A stretch of DNA of 64,000 nt from Psychrobacillus sp. OK032 (GTDB lineage: Bacteria > Bacillota > Bacilli > Bacillales_A > Planococcaceae), in the NCBI RefSeq assembly GCF_900111345.1, contig NZ_FOGY01000005.1, positions 62,001 to 126,000 on the forward strand, given 5' to 3'. The position numbers were made by a program, and so were the translations under genes. Shown here piece after piece: positions 1 to 8,546 of the stretch (its first letter is position 1; the number at the start of each line of letters is the position of its first letter). Below the pieces are notes generated by a model. The model was given only the letters and a program-made list of their open reading frames with translations, was not told where the DNA came from and did no database searches.

Positions 1-601
1 AAACAACCCCTTTTCCTAAAATGTCCTCTCCGAATTGCTTCATATAATCTACTACTTTAGCATCTGTTGTTTTAGCAGGTATCACTTCTAACAGCTTTAA
101 ATATCGTGGCGGATTAAAGAAATGCGTCCCAAGAAAATGCTTAGCAAAATCTTCAGATCGTCCTTCCACCATTGCATTAATGCTAATTCCTGAAGTATTA
201 GAACTAATGATTGTCCCCGCTTTTCGTACTGCGTCTATTTTTTTATATAAGTTTTTTTTCACGTCTAGGTTTTCGACTACTACTTCAATGATCCAGTCGA
301 CCTCTTTTAACTTTTCTAAATCATCTTCTAAGTTGCCTGCAGTAATTAGTTGTGCGTTTTTAGTAGATGTAAGAGGTGCCGGTTTTTGTTTCAGCAATTT
401 TTGTAATGCTGATTGGGCAAATTTATTGCGCAATTGGGGATGCTCCAAAGATACCCCCTTTGCTTCCTCTTCTTTACTCACTTCTTTTGGTACGATATCT
501 AATAGTAATGTTGGTATACCAATATTCGCCAAGTGAGCTGCAATTCCTGACCCCATTACCCCCGAGCCAAGAACCGCTGCTCTTTTAATTTGAAATGTCA
601 C
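1..601 (-). CDS. fadN: 3-hydroxyacyl-CoA dehydrogenase (FadN-like), N-terminal part, cut by window edge
   Basis: This is the beginning of a fatty-acid beta-oxidation enzyme that oxidises 3-hydroxyacyl-CoA with NAD. The start is a GTG at 601 behind a GGGGAGG ribosome binding site. The protein opens MTFQIKRAAVLGSGVMGSGI, a Rossmann GxGxxG motif typical of 3-hydroxyacyl-CoA dehydrogenases, and continues with the family-like stretches IISSNTSGIS and GTHFFNPPRYLKLLEVIP. About 200 residues are visible; the rest, including any C-terminal hydratase-like domain, lies left of base 1. The family is known to start the fadN-fadA-fadE operon in Bacillus. A near-perfect FadR box just upstream supports that identity. 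A different FadB-type dehydrogenase is possible but less likely. Confidence 0.88.
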   Translation of the reverse strand, partial: MTFQIKRAAVLGSGVMGSGIAAHLANIGIPTLLLDIVPKEVSKEEEAKGVSLEHPQLRNKFAQSALQKLLKQKPAPLTSTKNAQLITAGNLEDDLEKLKEVDWIIEVVVENLDVKKNLYKKIDAVRKAGTIISSNTSGISINAMVEGRSEDFAKHFLGTHFFNPPRYLKLLEVIPAKTTDAKVVDYMKQFGEDILGKGVV

Positions 602-624
602 GTGCAAAAGCCTCCCCTTTATTT

Positions 625-642
625 TGAATGAACACTCATTCA
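625..642. promoter_or_regulatory. FadR (YsiA) operator upstream of fadN
   Basis: An 18-bp inverted repeat, TGAATGA-ACAC-TCATTCA, lies 24 bp upstream of the fadN start. It matches the Bacillus FadR operator consensus as I know it (TGAATGA, four bases, TCATTCA). Long-chain acyl-CoA would release the repressor and induce fadN. Confidence 0.85.
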
Positions 643-774
643 TTTTATAAGCAAAAAAAATAGAAACACTCTCTATGACTATTAGTTTAGAACATTTTTT
701 AAATTTTCGCAATAATAAAATGAATCATTTCGAGCAATTTTCTTTCTAGTCTTTCATAAACAGTGTAAACTACA

Positions 775-870
775 AGAAAAGTGTAAGTGCCTATGTCTGC
801 CCCGACAGGCAAATGGGAATAAGGAAGGCATTCATTTGATCACGCGGGGCAAGGCGCTGGAACTAGACAT
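775..870 (+). repeat. GC-rich structured intergenic segment upstream of the thioredoxin-like gene
   Basis: This stretch is clearly GC-richer than its surroundings and contains a hairpin of the form GCCTATGTC ... GACAGGC. It resembles short intergenic repeats I associate with Planococcaceae genomes, but the window holds no second copy, so that label is inference. It would lie in the 5' leader of the following gene. Confidence 0.35.
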
Positions 871-897
871 AATAACAAAATCATTGGAGGTAATATC

Positions 898-1215
898 ATG
901 AATAAAATTACAACTGCAGAACAATTCAACGAAATCATATCTGGGGACAATGAAGTGCTAGTAAAATTCGAAGCTGGCTGGTGTCCTGATTGCCGTCGTA
1001 TGGAAATGTTCATCGATCCAATCATTGAAAAATATAACCAATATACTTGGTATGAAGTGAATCGAGACGAGCTACCTGAAATCGCTGAAAAATACGAAGT
1101 AATGGGTATTCCAAGCCTTCTTATTTATCAAAATGGAGAGAAAAAAGCACATTTACATAGTGCAAACGCAAAATCTCCTGAGCAAGTAACTGAATTTCTA
1201 GATGCACAGATTTAA
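898..1215 (+). CDS. Thioredoxin-like protein, WCPDC active site
   Basis: This is a 105-residue single-domain thioredoxin-fold protein. The active-site motif W28-C-P-D-C32 follows VKFEAG, and the cis-proline is in GIPSLLIY (P72). Length and motif fit small cytoplasmic thiol-disulfide or bacillithiol-type redox proteins of Bacillus; there is no signal peptide. The ATG follows a GGAGG site at about 9 bp. The CPDC centre differs from the CGPC of TrxA, so this is a specialised family member rather than the housekeeping thioredoxin. The last 36 bases of the gene are copied about 100 bp downstream (see repeat at 1216-1317). Confidence 0.85.
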   Translation: MNKITTAEQFNEIISGDNEVLVKFEAGWCPDCRRMEMFIDPIIEKYNQYTWYEVNRDELPEIAEKYEVMGIPSLLIYQNGEKKAHLHSANAKSPEQVTEFLDAQI

Positions 1216-1317
1216 TTAGTACAATGGGGATATTTTCGCTCGGAGAAATATCTTTATACTCTGCGACGAGCTTCGCGCAGGAGCAAGTAACTGAATTTTT
1301 GGATGCACAGAATTAAT
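1216..1317 (+). repeat. Inserted palindromic element with a duplicated 3' end of the thioredoxin-like gene
   Basis: Bases 1281-1317 repeat the last coding bases of the gene (about 1180-1216) with only a few mismatches, including a stop codon. The 65 bp between the two copies contain a GATATTT...AAATATC hairpin and the near-palindrome TGCGACGAGCTTCGCGCA. That core is the same as the unit of the tandem array at 21.2-21.4 kb. The arrangement looks like an insertion that duplicated its target. Confidence 0.6.
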
Positions 1318-1329
1318 AAATGCAAATTT

Positions 1330-1373
1330 ATAAAGCCCTTTAAAACTATTAATTTAGTTTCAAAGGGCTTTAT
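1330..1373. terminator. Bidirectional terminator hairpin
   Basis: The sequence is AAAGCCCTTT ... AAAGGGCTTT with AT-rich flanks, between convergent genes. It can serve the thioredoxin-like gene on + and upstream minus-strand transcripts that read through. Confidence 0.7.
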
Positions 1374-1430
1374 TCATAAGTAATATTTCATTTAACACTA
1401 TTCTTTAGTCATTTCATCACGCGAGGTTAA

Positions 1431-2387
1431 TTAGTTCAATGCATTCGTAGGGGATTCCCCTCTAAGTACCGTTAAAACAGAGTCAGCAGCTAACATCCCC
1501 ATTTTGAATCTCGTTTCTACCGTCGCGGATCCTATATGTGGTGTAGTTACAACGTTTGGAAACTTCAATAGCGGATGATTGATATCAACGGGCTCTTGTT
1601 TATAAACGTCCAATCCAGCTCCCGCAATTTCTTTATTCCTCAATGCTTCAACTAAAGCATCTTCATCGACGACAGCCCCCCGTGATCCGTTTACAAAAAA
1701 AGCGTTTTTCTTCATCAGCTTAAATTCAGCAGCGCCGTACATATTTTTTGTTTCTTCGCTTAGTGGAACCATATTACATACAAAGTCTGAACGTTTCAGT
1801 AAGTCCTGAAAACTGCAATACTGTGCATCATAAATCGATTCGATTTCCTCATCACGACTTCTATTGTGATATAGAATGTCCATACCAAAGCCAAATTTTG
1901 CACGCGTGGCAATTGCCTTTCCAACTCCACCCATCCCAATAATTCCAATCACTTTTCCGTGAACATCATTTCCAAATAACTCTTCTCCAATCATTGCATC
2001 CCAATTTCCTTGTTTCACACATGCATCCAACTCTGGTATTCTTCTAGCTGCAGAAAGAAGTACACCGAACACTGCATCCGCTACAGTTTCATTCAAAATG
2101 CCTGGTGTATTTGTTGCTACTATATTTCGTTTTGTTAATAAATCTTAATCCAAATTATCATATCCAACCGAAATATTACTTACTACTTTCAGTTTTGGAC
2201 TTTTTTCCAAAATCTCTTCATCTATCTTTAGAGCAGAACCTAACAATGCTACTGTATCATTTAGATGAGAGATGAAATGAGGATACGTTGATTCATCTAA
2301 TTTTTCAAAATAAACTACTTCACATTTTGTACGTAAATAATCTAAAACACGTGGATCCACTTTTCTATATACTATTACTTTTTGCAT
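1431..2387 (-). pseudogene. D-2-hydroxyacid dehydrogenase (glyoxylate/gluconate reductase type), interrupted by one stop codon
   Basis: The full-length gene would encode about 318 residues, the normal size for NAD(P)-dependent D-2-hydroxyacid dehydrogenases (GhrB/YvcT-like). A TAA at 2145-2147 stops translation after 80 residues (ending VGYDNLD). The same frame then continues with the family sequence TKRNIVATNTPGILNETVAD and runs to 1431. The rest of the enzyme looks intact: the nucleotide-binding loop GIIGMGGVGKAIA, the catalytic arginine in NGSRGAVVDEDALVEAL, the glutamate in AGAGLDVYKQEP and the histidine in TTPHIGSAT. A fresh nonsense mutation or a sequencing error explains it better than long-term decay. 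A separate downstream start, at ATG 2096, would lack most of the substrate domain. Confidence 0.85.
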
Positions 2388-2550
2388 ACTTAAGTTCCTC
2401 CTAATTAATTTGCTCCATAGCTATTAATATCTCTAATTGTATGGCAAACGAATAACTCAATCAATTAATATTTTTAAAATTCAAATAATAATTCTTTTAT
2501 ATTGAATAGATTAAGACAACGTGCAAATTTAATTGAATTAATATAAATTA

Positions 2551-2587
2551 AAAAAGAGTTCTTCCTGTTGAAAAGGAAAAACTCTCA
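2551..2587 (-). terminator. Terminator of the GNAT gene at 2624
   Basis: On the minus strand the stem GAGAGTTTTTCC ... GGAAGAACTCTTTTTT ends in a U-run. A near-twin hairpin lies at 5085-5120. Confidence 0.75.
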
Positions 2588-2623
2588 CTATAATAGTAGG
2601 AACCGTCTTTTAATTCTTTCCCT

Positions 2624-3499
2624 CTATAATTCCTTTACCATGAATACTTGCGAAATGTCCGTACTCCTAAATCCTTTGCTTTCTAAAAAAGGAATCGCTT
2701 TTTTGTTATGATTCATAAAATTATAAGTCGTCCTTTTAAGGGAGTGTTGGAAAAGTAAGCCTTCTTGTAGTACCGCTTGGAGTGCACGCTCCCCTTCTTC
2801 ATTATCCTTATTAACGATAGCTTGGAATAAAGTGACGCCTTCCGCTTCTAAGCCGAATTGTTGCTTCGTTCTTACTAGACAAGCAGCTAGTAACTCATTG
2901 CCTCTCCTTGCAATAACCGCTTCTCCACCCACCTTTGGAATAATCGTTGGATCAACCTGCCATGGAACAATGGCAGGAAAGATTCCTGCATTTACTGCTT
3001 GTAAAGCAGGTATTCTTCTTAATAAAAATTCATTTGCCACTTTTTCATCAAAAGTGAGCTCTCCATCTGCTTCTAATAAATGTAGTGTATCGATTACTTT
3101 ATAGCCAACTTTTTCGTATAGTCTAATCGCTGGCTTATTAATAGACAAAGCTTCTAAGGTCGCAATATCTATATTTTGCTCTTTCAATATGTTTAGAGCT
3201 TTTTCTACCAACACAGCACCAAGTTTTTTCCCTCTGTACTCTGGAATAATTCCTGTTCCACCGTTCCAAGCTATTTTTTGACCATTTACTTCTCGAATGC
3301 CTTGTAACACAAATCCTACCGGTATACCTTCATCAAACATAATAATCGACAATGTTGGTGAAAGATTATCATTTCCAAAACGGGCAACAAAAGCATCCAA
3401 TGACATTTTCATAGGAATATAATATCCTTCAAACCCATTCGTAAATAGTTCATGTGCTTCTTTAAACGTAATGTGGTCCATTGTTTTAAATGTAATCAA
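2624..3499 (-). CDS. GNAT-family N-acetyltransferase, two-domain
   Basis: This is a 291-residue predicted acyl-CoA-dependent N-acetyltransferase. The N-terminal half carries the acetyl-CoA binding region (VGFVLQGIRE followed by GGTGIIPEYRGKKLGAVLVEKAL) and the typical end of the fold, AIRLYEKVGYKVID. The C-terminal half (about 160-291) looks like a second, degenerate GNAT fold with another FLESKGF motif. The substrate is unknown. It is followed by its own terminator and lies in the same orientation as the Eis-like acetyltransferase upstream, 71 bp away, so they may be co-transcribed. The start ATG has an AAGGGG-type site. Confidence 0.8.
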   Translation of the reverse strand: MITFKTMDHITFKEAHELFTNGFEGYYIPMKMSLDAFVARFGNDNLSPTLSIIMFDEGIPVGFVLQGIREVNGQKIAWNGGTGIIPEYRGKKLGAVLVEKALNILKEQNIDIATLEALSINKPAIRLYEKVGYKVIDTLHLLEADGELTFDEKVANEFLLRRIPALQAVNAGIFPAIVPWQVDPTIIPKVGGEAVIARRGNELLAACLVRTKQQFGLEAEGVTLFQAIVNKDNEEGERALQAVLQEGLLFQHSLKRTTYNFMNHNKKAIPFLESKGFRSTDISQVFMVKEL

Positions 3500-3570
3500 T
3501 TCATAACACCCCTTATTAAATTACAATTCTTAACTTTTTATATTCAGAACCAAATCTGTACATTCCTAAT

Positions 3571-4827
3571 TTAAAACGTAGTAAAACAAATAGGACCTTG
3601 CCTCGGCTTAAACCACTCATCTAGCATTTTGATATTTACATTATTTATAGAAACTGTCCCATAATTATTCAGCGTCTCTATAGAAACACATCCCATCCAC
3701 CAAGAACTTAAATCATGAATGCCTATTTGGATATTTGCTTCTTCAGTGGAATTCAATAATTTTGTAGCATTCCAAAAGTCACCATTATAAATGACTTCGT
3801 ATAAGCCGTTTTGTGTTGGTAAGAATGTGTCTTCTATTTCTAATACTATTCTTGTATATTCATCCGGTTTTCTAAGTTGATGAAAATTCATTTCGTGAAT
3901 AAAATCAATAACATCAGTTATTCGATACATCAGTCCTGTTCCGGATGTTGCCACTTCATGGTATACACTTGGAATAAGATGATTCGAATCATTCAATGGA
4001 CTCGTAAGTGCATGCAAAAATGATTTATCATGTGTCCGAAAGATAATTCTATCCACTTGATCTTGCTGTGAATGTAACCATGCTGCTAACTGTTTATAAC
4101 CAGTCGGATTAGTCCAAATCCATTCTTGGACAATCATATGTTGATGTAAAAAGTGACTATCTTTTACTGGTTCTAATGTAAATGCTAATGCACCTATTAA
4201 TTGCCCCTTTTCTACAACACCAACATAATTGTTTGTTGCATTCTTAATTCGTTGTCGTTCGGTCCACGTTCTTTTAATCATCCCATGATTCTTTTGGGCA
4301 TAGTCGTTATACAGGGAAACGATTGCTTCCTCATCTTTGGGAGACAAGAACTTAACCAATCCTTTTTCTCCATTTGTAATAAGAGCATTTGGTTTAATTT
4401 TAAATTCATATTTCATCGGTCCATAACCATAACCCATCTTTCGATAAAAACTTGGATTAAACGGGTACAAGGATACTAGGATTACATTTTCCTGAATAGC
4501 ATACTCATGGAAATGAGACAGAAGTTTGTATGCAATTTTCTCTTTTTTATGTAGAAGATGGACTGCAACCATACCAATTCCAAAAATCCGTTGAAATTTA
4601 CCATTTAAATTACATTCAAAATCATTCAAACGATACATACCTAGAAGTTCTTCTTCCACATTAAAATACCCAAAATAATGAATACCATTTTGTTCCTCTT
4701 GCTCTTTTGTTAAACGATCTACAAGTTCCGTTTGTTTCTCTGCGGTTTGGATGTTCATGCCTGGATACGCAAAAGCTGCAATGTTTGCCGCTGCTTCTAG
4801 GTCTTGCTTTTGTAAAAGTCGAATCAA
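3571..4827 (-). CDS. Eis-like GNAT acetyltransferase with C-terminal sterol-carrier-type domain
   Basis: This 418-residue protein has the length and layout of the Eis family: tandem GNAT domains then an SCP2-like domain. Visible signs are the N-terminal RLLQKQDLEAAANIAAFAYPG, the acetyl-CoA region around GIGMVAVHLLHKKEKIAYKLL, and a C-terminal segment ending CFTTF; a C-terminal carboxylate of this kind serves in catalysis in Eis enzymes. Family members acetylate amines, including lysines and aminoglycosides; the substrate here cannot be read from sequence. The upstream promoter would lie in 4828-4950. Confidence 0.82.
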   Translation of the reverse strand: MIRLLQKQDLEAAANIAAFAYPGMNIQTAEKQTELVDRLTKEQEEQNGIHYFGYFNVEEELLGMYRLNDFECNLNGKFQRIFGIGMVAVHLLHKKEKIAYKLLSHFHEYAIQENVILVSLYPFNPSFYRKMGYGYGPMKYEFKIKPNALITNGEKGLVKFLSPKDEEAIVSLYNDYAQKNHGMIKRTWTERQRIKNATNNYVGVVEKGQLIGALAFTLEPVKDSHFLHQHMIVQEWIWTNPTGYKQLAAWLHSQQDQVDRIIFRTHDKSFLHALTSPLNDSNHLIPSVYHEVATSGTGLMYRITDVIDFIHEMNFHQLRKPDEYTRIVLEIEDTFLPTQNGLYEVIYNGDFWNATKLLNSTEEANIQIGIHDLSSWWMGCVSIETLNNYGTVSINNVNIKMLDEWFKPRQGPICFTTF

Positions 4828-4985
4828 GTTAATCTCCCCTTTCGAAAAAAAATGTAGAATGAATAGCTAGTGTAATTATAGTTTATTCTTATTATTTTGA
4901 TAATATATTTTCTATAGCTTACATGGTTGCAACTTAGACAAAGTATGTTTTAATTTATACTTAAGAATTTAAATCCGAAAAATTT

Positions 4986-5012
4986 GATTTCCGCTTCGGG
5001 CGGACGCTTTCC
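4986..5012 (+). repeat. Truncated copy of a dispersed repeat (GATTTCCGC...GGACGCTTTCC type)
   Basis: The sequence GATTTCCGCTTCGGGCGGAC followed by GCTTTCC matches the start of the longer copy at 22925-22985. Such elements are common between genes of Bacillales. Confidence 0.55.
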
Positions 5013-5084
5013 ACTTCAATCAATGTAATAAGACTTCATATAAATATTCGATTTTTTTGTTACAATAAGTAGTGCAAAATTAAA

Positions 5085-5120
5085 AAAGAGTTCCTCCTAA
5101 CGGATTAGGAAAAACTCTTC
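5085..5120 (-). terminator. Minus-strand terminator hairpin located upstream of the C39 gene
   Basis: The stem AAGAGTTTTTCCTAA ... TTAGGAGGAACTCTT is followed by TTTTAA on the minus strand only. The only minus-strand gene reading toward it is ypcP, whose transcript would have to cross the whole antisense C39 gene. Confidence 0.6.
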
Positions 5121-5138
5121 TTTACAAGGAGGGTACAT

Positions 5139-5663
5139 ATGAAAATCCAATTGCCTGTCCAAGGTATCTCTCAATATGATTCGTCTATTCATACGACTTA
5201 CCGTACTTCTGCTTGCGGACCTGTTACTGCATACGTTCTATTAAATTATTTATCGCCGAATAAGAGTACTTATCACCCGAATGACCTGTATAAGAGATTA
5301 GGTGGCACCCGTATTGGATTGTTTACCCATCGATTTGTTCGTAATATGCGCAAAATACTCGGTCCGAATTGGCAAATTGAAAAATGTTCCCTTCATACAG
5401 CACTAAATGAGCTTAAAAACGGGCGACTAGTTGCACTCAAATTCGATAAATACTTTTCATTACAGTGGAACAAAAAATCGACTTTCGCTTATCACTGGGT
5501 ACCCCTTATCGGATATGAAATGGCAAACGATGAACTTGTTTTAATTATTCATGATAATGGTGGTCGAAATCGTGAAAGCAAAATTCGCAAAGTTCCCTAT
5601 AGCCAAAACGCATCGATATTAACTTTCATTCGAGTTACACCGACATCTAACATTTATTTTTGA
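5139..5663 (+). CDS. C39-like cysteine peptidase family protein
   Basis: This 174-residue protein has the papain-like triad layout of the C39-like (Peptidase_C39_2) family: the nucleophile in TSACGPV (C26), the histidine in AYHWVPLIGYE (H119) and an acidic/amide residue in IIHDNGG (D139/N140). There is no signal peptide or transmembrane segment, so it is probably cytoplasmic or non-classically placed; the substrate is unknown. The start ATG follows a strong AAGGAGGG site. The 3' end overlaps the convergent gene ypcP by 10 bp. A hairpin lies in its 5' leader. Loss of catalytic activity is possible and cannot be judged. Confidence 0.75.
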   Translation: MKIQLPVQGISQYDSSIHTTYRTSACGPVTAYVLLNYLSPNKSTYHPNDLYKRLGGTRIGLFTHRFVRNMRKILGPNWQIEKCSLHTALNELKNGRLVALKFDKYFSLQWNKKSTFAYHWVPLIGYEMANDELVLIIHDNGGRNRESKIRKVPYSQNASILTFIRVTPTSNIYF

Positions 5664-6538
5664 AGTTGTCTCGCCAAAATCGTATAGCCATGCTCATACA
5701 AATAATCGAATTTCGTAGATGCAATATCCTGTACAATCAAGTGATCTAATTCTGCTTCTATCGGGACATCTCTTCTAATCGTTGCAAGTTCTTTCGATAA
5801 TTTCAACATTTCTAAGTCCGTTTCAATTTTCGTTCGTTGGCCAGCTTTCAGTAAAGGAAGCGATTCAATTACTTTTTCTACTGTTCCATATGTTTGTACT
5901 AGTTGCAATGCTGTTTTCGGTCCAATTCCTTTTACTCCAGCATAGCCATCGCTAGTGTCACCCATGAATGCTTTTACATCAGGGAATAACAATGGCGAGA
6001 TCCCGTACTCTTCTATAAAACGTGCTTCATTGTAAACATCATAGATTGTAAATCCTTTTTTCGTAAAAGCGATTTCCGTAGATGGGTGCAATAATTGCAA
6101 TAAATCCTTATCTCCACTAACTATCGTGAATTTCGCATCATCTTGCCATTTATGTGTAATCGAAGCGATTGTATCATCTGCCTCCATCCCAACAATTCCA
6201 AAGTTCATCCATCCTAAATGCTTTGACAAATCTTGTGCCATATCAAATTGAGGGATTAGTTCTTCTGCTGGCTTCGGACGGTTTGCTTTGTATCCATCGT
6301 AAAGTTCATTACGAAATGTGTGCGCTCCTTTATCCCAACATATTGCCATATGCGTAGGCTGGATTAAATTTTGAGCAGCTAATACGTGACGAGCAAATCC
6401 TTGCACTGCATTTGTTGGAACCCCTTTATCATTCTTAAAATAGTTTCCTGACATCGCCGTAGCAAAAAATGAGCGAAATAATAGTGCCATTCCATCTACT
6501 ATTAGTACATGTGGTTTATCCTGAGTCATCTTCAACAT
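5654..6538 (-). CDS. ypcP: 5'-3' exonuclease / flap nuclease YpcP
   Basis: This is a 294-residue stand-alone relative of the DNA polymerase I 5' nuclease domain. It cuts 5' flaps and processes RNA primers during replication and repair. The acidic metal-binding residues are visible in LIVDGMALLFRSF, GMEADDTIAS, VSGDKDLLQL and FMGDTSDGYAGVKGIGPKTA, the last including the helix-hairpin-helix that grips DNA. The length equals that of Bacillus YpcP. The probable start is the annotated ATG or the next ATG, nine bases downstream (MTQDKPHV). It is convergent with, and overlaps, the C39-like gene. Confidence 0.92.
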   Translation of the reverse strand: MLKMTQDKPHVLIVDGMALLFRSFFATAMSGNYFKNDKGVPTNAVQGFARHVLAAQNLIQPTHMAICWDKGAHTFRNELYDGYKANRPKPAEELIPQFDMAQDLSKHLGWMNFGIVGMEADDTIASITHKWQDDAKFTIVSGDKDLLQLLHPSTEIAFTKKGFTIYDVYNEARFIEEYGISPLLFPDVKAFMGDTSDGYAGVKGIGPKTALQLVQTYGTVEKVIESLPLLKAGQRTKIETDLEMLKLSKELATIRRDVPIEAELDHLIVQDIASTKFDYLYEHGYTILARQLQK

Positions 6539-6629
6539 CCTTTTTCATTAATTCATTATAAGTATAACATGTATGAGTTTAATCATAAGAATATGGGTAT
6601 ATAACTAGAAATATATTGTAGGAGTTTTA

Positions 6630-7847
6630 GTGATGAAAATACATAATGGAACACTTTATTGGCCAACAACAACTGCTCCCTTTAAACCAAAAGTTACGAA
6701 TGAAAAACTTGATCTATATGATGTAGTAATCGTCGGTGCAGGCATGTCCGGCGCTTTAACAGCCCTTGCTCTAGTAGAAGCTGGATTGTCTGTTGCGATA
6801 CTAGATAAACGGGAGTTTGGCTCTGGTAGCACTAGTGCAAATACAGGTTTACTCCAGTATTCAAATGATATTATGCTACATAAATTGATAGAGCAAATTG
6901 GTGAGCAAGAGGCTGTTCGCTTTTATAAGCTTTGTTATGAAGCGGTAGATGACATTGAAAAAATAGTAAATCGACTACATATAGATGCAAATTTTATTCG
7001 TAGACCTAGTATTTGTAATGCGAGCGATGAAAAAGACATGGAAAAAATTAAAGATGAATACGCTACTTTGAAAAAGTATGGATTTCCATGTGACTATTTC
7101 GAACAAAATGATATAGAAGAAAAGTTTCCATTTTCAAAGTTAGGTGCTTTAGTTACCTTCAGTGATGCAGAAATAAATCCATTAAAATTTGTACAAGGAC
7201 TTTTAAGAGAAGTTGAAGCCCTCGGAGTACATCCTTTTCCCTATGTGGACGTACTAGATGTACTGAAAGAAAATGATATTCTGGAGATTCGTACTTCCGG
7301 CCAATCATTTCATGCCAAACATATAGTTTATACGACTGGCTATGAAACGACGCCTGTTGGTAAACGAATTGGTGCAGATATTAACCGCTCGTATGTATTT
7401 GTTAGTAATCCAATAAAAGATTTATCTGACTGGCATAAGAAGGCCCTTATTTGGGAAACGAAACGTCCATATCTATATATTCGATCAACCGCAGATGGCA
7501 GAATAATCGCAGGTGGATTAGATGAGGACAAACCAGAAGCCCCTTTTTCAGATGAATTAATTATGAAACGCGCAAACAACTTATTAAAACAAACGAAAAA
7601 GCTATTTCCGAATTATGAAATGAAAATCGACTATGCTTACGCTGCGAGTTTTGGGGAGTCCATCGATAATCTACCATTTATCGGAGAACACCCAACTAAA
7701 AATAATCATTATTATTTGTTAGGCTATGGGGGAAATGGCACGGTATATAGTATGTTAGGATCTATTATTTTAAGGGATTTGATCACTGGCAAAAGAAATG
7801 AAGATGTGGAGATTGTTCAATTACATCGGGAATTTGGGATGAAGTAA
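6630..7847 (+). CDS. FAD-dependent amino-acid-oxidase-type oxidoreductase
   Basis: This protein of about 405 residues belongs to the DAO fold. The FAD dinucleotide-binding motif is VVIVGAGMSGALTALALVEA near residue 33, followed by an acidic residue at the end of the second strand (ILDKR). The C-terminal GYGGNGTVYSMLGS closes the FAD site. Related enzymes oxidise glycine, sarcosine or other secondary amines; the substrate is not evident. Two adjacent ATG codons (6630 and 6633) follow a GGAG site. It is monocistronic with a terminator immediately after the stop. Confidence 0.82.
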   Translation: MMKIHNGTLYWPTTTAPFKPKVTNEKLDLYDVVIVGAGMSGALTALALVEAGLSVAILDKREFGSGSTSANTGLLQYSNDIMLHKLIEQIGEQEAVRFYKLCYEAVDDIEKIVNRLHIDANFIRRPSICNASDEKDMEKIKDEYATLKKYGFPCDYFEQNDIEEKFPFSKLGALVTFSDAEINPLKFVQGLLREVEALGVHPFPYVDVLDVLKENDILEIRTSGQSFHAKHIVYTTGYETTPVGKRIGADINRSYVFVSNPIKDLSDWHKKALIWETKRPYLYIRSTADGRIIAGGLDEDKPEAPFSDELIMKRANNLLKQTKKLFPNYEMKIDYAYAASFGESIDNLPFIGEHPTKNNHYYLLGYGGNGTVYSMLGSIILRDLITGKRNEDVEIVQLHREFGMK

Positions 7848-7885
7848 AACCACAAAGGAAAATAGTACTCCCTTCGTGGTTTTTA
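7848..7885 (+). terminator. Terminator of the FAD oxidoreductase gene
   Basis: The stem AACCACAAAGG ... CCTTCGTGGTTTTT starts directly after the stop codon and ends in a U-run. Confidence 0.8.
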
Positions 7886-7931
7886 TGAACTAATTTTCAT
7901 TACAAATTCTTCTTCAATTTTTGTTAGTTTG

Positions 7932-8546
7932 CTATCGCTTTACTTTTGCACTCACTCTATTGATTCGCATGGTCTTAACCTTTTCTTTTAATAATAAGAG
8001 GTTAAGATATGTTTTTGCTTTGACTGTATTAGTAGAAAAAATAATTTTCCTTCTGTTTTCATCTACCTCCTCTTCGCTAGTTATCATTTGAGCTGTTTGC
8101 TCCTTTAGATTCCTCGCTCGCAAGTAATCCGATAAATTATCAAACGTGGCTCCACCTTCTACTTTACCCTGTAAAAGAAATACGGCATTCTTCTTTTGAC
8201 TAATTATATTATCTAAACCATACATAATAATCCGTTTCATGTCTCTATTTCTAGCAATGATGTCCACATAATAAGTATCGCCAACAGTAAGAAACTGAAA
8301 GACATTGCCAAACCAAGTTTTTTTCAATTGAAATGGAAAAAAAGCAATAACACGATTATGTTCTTTAACGGCATATATTTCTATTTCGGTTTTGCCATCT
8401 GAATGCTTCAACCAATTACTAACATTTTCATATTCAATGAATGGATTTGTGTTTTGGTTTTCATCTAAAATAGTAATCCAGTCTTTTTCAAAGAATTTAA
8501 AATGGTTATACGACTTAATCAGAATAAGCTCCAAATGATCCTCCAT
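7932..8546 (-). CDS. Uncharacterised protein, resembles the N-terminal part of CelD-type GNAT proteins
   Basis: About 200 residues with no clear signature. The segment NPFIEYENVSNWLKH ... YAVKEHNRVIAFFPFQLKKTWFGNVFQFL resembles the first domain of CelD/FemAB-like acetyltransferases, whose full length is usually over 300 residues; the acetyl-CoA domain is missing. The C-terminus is lysine/arginine-rich and may be frame-shifted tail sequence. The reading frame begins with ATG at 8546, but a GGAGG site lies inside it and points to TTG at 8534. It directly follows a broken epimerase 5' end, so it may itself be a truncated gene. Confidence 0.5.
   Translation of the reverse strand: MEDHLELILIKSYNHFKFFEKDWITILDENQNTNPFIEYENVSNWLKHSDGKTEIEIYAVKEHNRVIAFFPFQLKKTWFGNVFQFLTVGDTYYVDIIARNRDMKRIIMYGLDNIISQKKNAVFLLQGKVEGGATFDNLSDYLRARNLKEQTAQMITSEEEVDENRRKIIFSTNTVKAKTYLNLLLLKEKVKTMRINRVSAKVKR

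Larger units (their letters stand above)
4828..5138. other. Intergenic region between divergent genes
   Basis: These 311 bases hold the upstream region of the Eis-like gene, a truncated copy of a dispersed repeat (4986-5012), a possible -10 box TACAAT near 5060 for the + strand peptidase gene, and a hairpin at 5085-5120. I see no coding sequence. Confidence 0.6.

Noticed and set aside
7340-7579. Antisense frames inside the FAD oxidoreductase, efflux pump and transporter genes
   Set aside because: They are shadows of well-supported genes and lack their own ribosome binding sites and family motifs.
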